Source of the DNA: Clostridia bacterium | Lineage (GTDB): Bacteria > Bacillota > Clostridia > Christensenellales > Aristaeellaceae | Reading direction: 5' to 3' | NCBI GenBank assembly: GCA_030529995.1 | Contig: JAUMVT010000012.1 | Span: 1 to 44,987, forward strand | Length of the DNA stretch: 44,987 nucleotides | Shown: piece after piece, positions 42,654 through 44,987 of the stretch | Layout of the letters: the number at the start of each line of letters is the position of its first letter | Position numbering within the stretch: the stretch's first letter is position 1 | Translations under genes and position numbers: made by a program | Notes under the pieces: generated by a model | Databases searched by the model: none | What the model saw: the letters and a program-made list of their open reading frames with translations, nothing else | Told to the model about the DNA's origin: nothing

Positions 42654-44288
42654 ATGAGAAACCATTATCAGCAGATGATTCGGGACACGGAAAAGCGGGC
42701 ACGGCATCATCTGAAAACCCAGAATACGGATGCAGGCAGCCCGTACTACGGTGCCTTTGTCATGCCGAACGGCGTGTATATGCAAAAGCATGCCCTGTAC
42801 TGCATTGCGGACATAGGGGCGGTGTATATGAACGCCGATGCTTCGCTTTATCACGATGAGAGCCTGCTGCAATCTATGCTCCTAGGGCTTGCCTATGTCC
42901 GTTCCACCCAGCATGAAAACGGCCTGTTTGATTATATCACCTGCAACTTTTATTCAGCCCCCGATACAGCCTTCTGCATTGGCATCATCCTGCCCCTTTG
43001 CCTGTACCTGAAGGGTCGGGAAATGCTGACAGAGGGGGAAGCTGCCCTCCTTGAAAAGCTGGATGTCATCCTGCACGATGGGGGCAGGGGACTTATGGAA
43101 GGCGGTTTCCATACGCCCAACCATCGCTGGGCCATTGCCGCCATGCTGGCCGTCTGCGGAAAGCTATACGGGGAGGCGGACCTGACCGAAGCCAGCTTTG
43201 CGTACCTCAAAGAGGGGATTGACTGCAATGCTGACGGCGAGTATTCGGAAAAATCCGCCGGAAACTACAACAACGTCAACAACCTTGCCATGCTGATGCT
43301 ATCCGACGCCCTGGACGATGCTTCCTATGAGCAGCATGTCATTCGGAATCTTAAAATGATGCTCACCTATATCGAGCCGGATGACAGCATTTTTACCGCC
43401 AATTCTACTCGCTTTGATAAGGACAGGCTGGTTTACCCTACGGATTACTACTGGTTCTATCTGTATTTGGGCGCAAAGTATCGCATCCCCGAATTGATCT
43501 CCGCGGCGAATGCCATTTTCGAGATCACGCAGGAAAAGCGCATCCTTTCCCCCAACTGCCTGATTCGGTACATGCTGAACCCTGAGCTGATTGATTTTGA
43601 ATCGGTGCTGTGCGGCATTCCGAAGGAATATCACGCCTATTATGCGGATTCCGGCATTGCCAGAGTGCGGAGGGGACACTATACCTACACCGTGATGAAG
43701 GGAAAATCCAATTTTCTCTGGGTCAACGGGGGTTCCATCAAGCTGGCGGTGAAGATCGGCGGCAGCTTCTGTGAGCATCGGGCGTTCAAGGCAGAGACGA
43801 TGGACTTGGACGAAAAGGGTGCTTTCCATCTGCATCAGAAAATGCGGGGCTGGTACTATCTGCCCTTCCCTGAAAAGCCCGCCACCTCCGACTGGTGGCA
43901 GATGGATAACGCCTCCCGGCCGAAAAAAATGGGGCCGGACATGGACATCGATGTAATCATTCGTGAACAGGGCGACGCCCTTGAGGTGGAGATGCAGACC
44001 GCCGGCGTTTCCGGTGCGCCCTGGCGAGTAGAGCTGGCCTTCTCCGGCATTGACCGAATTGCCAACGACCATTTGACCATGCCGATTCACGGCGACGAGG
44101 TGCTGGTGCTGCGGGATTCCTTCTTCACCGTCGCCAACGGAGAGGATGCCATGGAAGTGGGGCCTGCCTTTGGCGTCCACCACTTTACCGAGGGCAAGGA
44201 AGATTCGGAAGCCAAAACCCCCGGCGCGGCAACGGTTTACCTGACGGACTATACGGAATTCCATCACACGATCACCATCAGGCCGTGA
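42654..44288 (+). CDS. unassigned (alpha/alpha)-toroid plus beta-sandwich enzyme, heparinase II/III- or GH154-like
   Basis: A 544-residue cytoplasmic protein. The first about 300 residues are helical, with PNHRW (155-159) and a DGEYSEKSAGNYNNVNN stretch (194-210). These recall the Asn/His and Tyr active-site segments of heparinase II/III-fold lyases and related hydrolases. The rest is beta-rich (YTYTVMKGKSNFLWVNGG, WRVELAFSGI), as in the C-terminal sandwiches of those families. I cannot assign a CAZy family. As the last gene of the operon, with no signal peptide, it probably processes a uronic-acid-containing oligosaccharide. The start ATG at 42654 lies 102 nt after the GH38 gene with only a modest purine-rich site; a strong terminator follows. 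Confidence 0.65.
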   Translation: MRNHYQQMIRDTEKRARHHLKTQNTDAGSPYYGAFVMPNGVYMQKHALYCIADIGAVYMNADASLYHDESLLQSMLLGLAYVRSTQHENGLFDYITCNFYSAPDTAFCIGIILPLCLYLKGREMLTEGEAALLEKLDVILHDGGRGLMEGGFHTPNHRWAIAAMLAVCGKLYGEADLTEASFAYLKEGIDCNADGEYSEKSAGNYNNVNNLAMLMLSDALDDASYEQHVIRNLKMMLTYIEPDDSIFTANSTRFDKDRLVYPTDYYWFYLYLGAKYRIPELISAANAIFEITQEKRILSPNCLIRYMLNPELIDFESVLCGIPKEYHAYYADSGIARVRRGHYTYTVMKGKSNFLWVNGGSIKLAVKIGGSFCEHRAFKAETMDLDEKGAFHLHQKMRGWYYLPFPEKPATSDWWQMDNASRPKKMGPDMDIDVIIREQGDALEVEMQTAGVSGAPWRVELAFSGIDRIANDHLTMPIHGDEVLVLRDSFFTVANGEDAMEVGPAFGVHHFTEGKEDSEAKTPGAATVYLTDYTEFHHTITIRP

Positions 44289-44301
44289 AGAGCTTGACCC
44301 G

Positions 44302-44342
44302 AACCCCGGAGGAAGTGCGTGCTTCCTCCGGGGTTTTCTTTT
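44302..44342 (+). terminator. terminator of the glycan operon
   Basis: Perfect 14-bp stem AACCCCGGAGGAAG / CTTCCTCCGGGGTT (44302-44315 and 44322-44335), followed by TTCTTTTT. It starts 13 nt after the last stop codon. Confidence 0.92.
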
Positions 44343-44472
44343 TGGTGGGAGGGTAGTTCCTCTGCATTGGGTGGGATGGAAACCAATAACAAAGAATCCT
44401 CAGGCTCAGATAAAATGAAAAATATTCAATGCGGATGCTCCATCATCAGCCGCACAAAAAAAGCACGCCCAC

Positions 44473-44508
44473 AAAAAAAGAAAGCCTCCGCCCAGACAAG
44501 CGGAAGCT
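44473..44508 (-). terminator. minus-strand terminator at the right edge
   Basis: Minus strand: AGCTTCCGC, loop, GCGGAGGCT (one G-T pair), followed by TTCTTTTTTTG. It implies a minus-strand transcript from 44.5-45 kb or beyond. The stretch 44343-44472 holds nothing that I recognise. Confidence 0.7.
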
Positions 44509-44610
44509 ATCATGGCTAATCTGGTGAACTATGATACAAGGGACGATGCACCTTACAGAGTGCGATAGAAGGTGCAAATTGCAGGTGTGGCGCATTTGTA
44601 TTGTCTCTTG

Positions 44611-44757
44611 CTATCTCGATTTTCTTGCATTCGTACTGCTCAAATTTGCGAATGCACATGCGTCAATGGCCATACTCTTGGTACTGTTCAGGAGAGTCCT
44701 CGAACTGTTTTTGGGTTGTCTGTCAAAGATGCGGGCGGTTTTCTCTGTAATACTCAT
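44611..44757 (-). CDS. possible 48-aa small protein or gene remnant
   Basis: A minus-strand ATG at 44757 with AGGAG 9 nt upstream opens a 48-codon frame (MSITEKTARIFDRQ at the N-terminus). The neighbouring frame contains FEDSPEQYQEYGH before a stop and, after it, a further 48-codon open stretch including KFEQYECKKIEIARDN. This switch of a protein-like pattern between frames suggests a frameshifted remnant of a longer gene. I recognise no family. Upstream is the inverted-repeat structure, and downstream is a minus-strand terminator. Confidence 0.3.
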   Translation of the reverse strand: MSITEKTARIFDRQPKNSSRTLLNSTKSMAIDACAFANLSSTNARKSR

Positions 44758-44787
44758 GAAATCGACTCCTAGGGGGGATGATCCAAA

Positions 44788-44894
44788 ATCCGCCAGAGAC
44801 GACTAATTCACTAAAACAGAAAGGCGGCAGGGAGAGAATCCTGCTCTCACAAGAGAAACCGAATTCTGCTCTGTCGTCTCACGTTCTGGCGGAT
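44788..44894. repeat. imperfect inverted repeat with nested hairpin
   Basis: ATCCGCCAGA plus GACGAC (44788-44803) is repeated inverted as GTCGTC and TCTGGCGGAT (44873-44894), the right arm carrying four extra bases in the middle. Between them lies a smaller GAGAG/CTCTC hairpin near 44832-44848. It may be a miniature transposable element or the decayed ends of one. Confidence 0.5.
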
Positions 44895-44987
44895 CTCTAT
44901 GGGCTACACTGACTGATTCTGGTTCAATTAAATATGGTTGATTGTAAAATGAAGTTGGACACTTAAAAAGAAAAATCCATAGTGATG

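Noticed and set aside
44531-44806. 91-codon plus-strand frame at the right edge
   Set aside because: No ribosome site; it runs through inverted repeats and opposite a frame with a better start signal.

Overview
The window looks like the chromosome of a moderately GC-rich anaerobic Clostridia-type Firmicute, probably a gut or rumen commensal. The evidence is the RNase Y, gyrB-gyrA and YunG-like genes, Opp-type peptide transporters, strong Shine-Dalgarno sites, TTGACA/TATAAT promoters with 17-bp spacers, and tRNA genes without an encoded CCA. This placement is inferred from gene content, not from a marker-gene tree. All three solute-binding proteins have cleavable signal peptides but no lipobox cysteine, which is unusual for a monoderm.

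Layout. (1) 1-3.7 kb: a YunG-like gene, an RseC-family membrane protein plus thioredoxin, then on the minus strand xanthine phosphoribosyltransferase and a BMP/PnrA-type nucleoside-binding protein. (2) 3.8-8.5 kb: gyrB-gyrA. (3) 8.5-13 kb: a DUF308/HdeD membrane protein, a secreted protein of unknown function, a tRNA-Gln/tRNA-Glu operon, a threonine-aldolase-like enzyme and a secreted phosphodiester glycosidase. (4) 13-26.3 kb: a ten-gene minus-strand operon that imports peptides (substrate-binding protein, two permeases, two ATPases). It goes on to encode a PatB/MalY-type C-S lyase or aminotransferase, an ornithine cyclodeaminase/mu-crystallin-family reductase, an M61-like metallopeptidase and two S9 peptidases. 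A metal-dependent amidohydrolase is transcribed divergently. (5) 27.8-30.2 kb: rny and a promoter-driven structured non-coding region. (6) 30.1-44.3 kb: a 42-nt 3' fragment of a tRNA-Lys gene, then an AraC-type regulator and a divergent operon. That operon has a second family-5 ABC importer, a HAD phosphatase, a GH105/88-like unsaturated uronyl hydrolase, a GH38 alpha-mannosidase and an unassigned toroid plus beta-sandwich enzyme. (7) 44.3-45 kb: no convincing gene, but terminators, inverted repeats and insertion-sequence-like ends.

How the genes work together. The peptide operon takes up oligopeptides, cuts them in the cytoplasm and may process cysteine-derived thioether products and imines. 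The glycan operon appears to import oligosaccharides carrying an unsaturated uronic acid on alpha-mannose and trim them inside the cell. None of its enzymes has a signal peptide, so extracellular depolymerisation must be encoded elsewhere.

The least expected features are these: a ~235-bp multi-hairpin repeat present twice (1671-1907 and 11726-11957), with compensatory changes in its stems and, at the second copy, a 15-bp flanking duplication; a strongly promoted, unidentified RNA upstream of rny; the tRNA-Lys scar broken in the anticodon loop at the edge of the glycan cluster; and the enzyme set of the glycan cluster itself.
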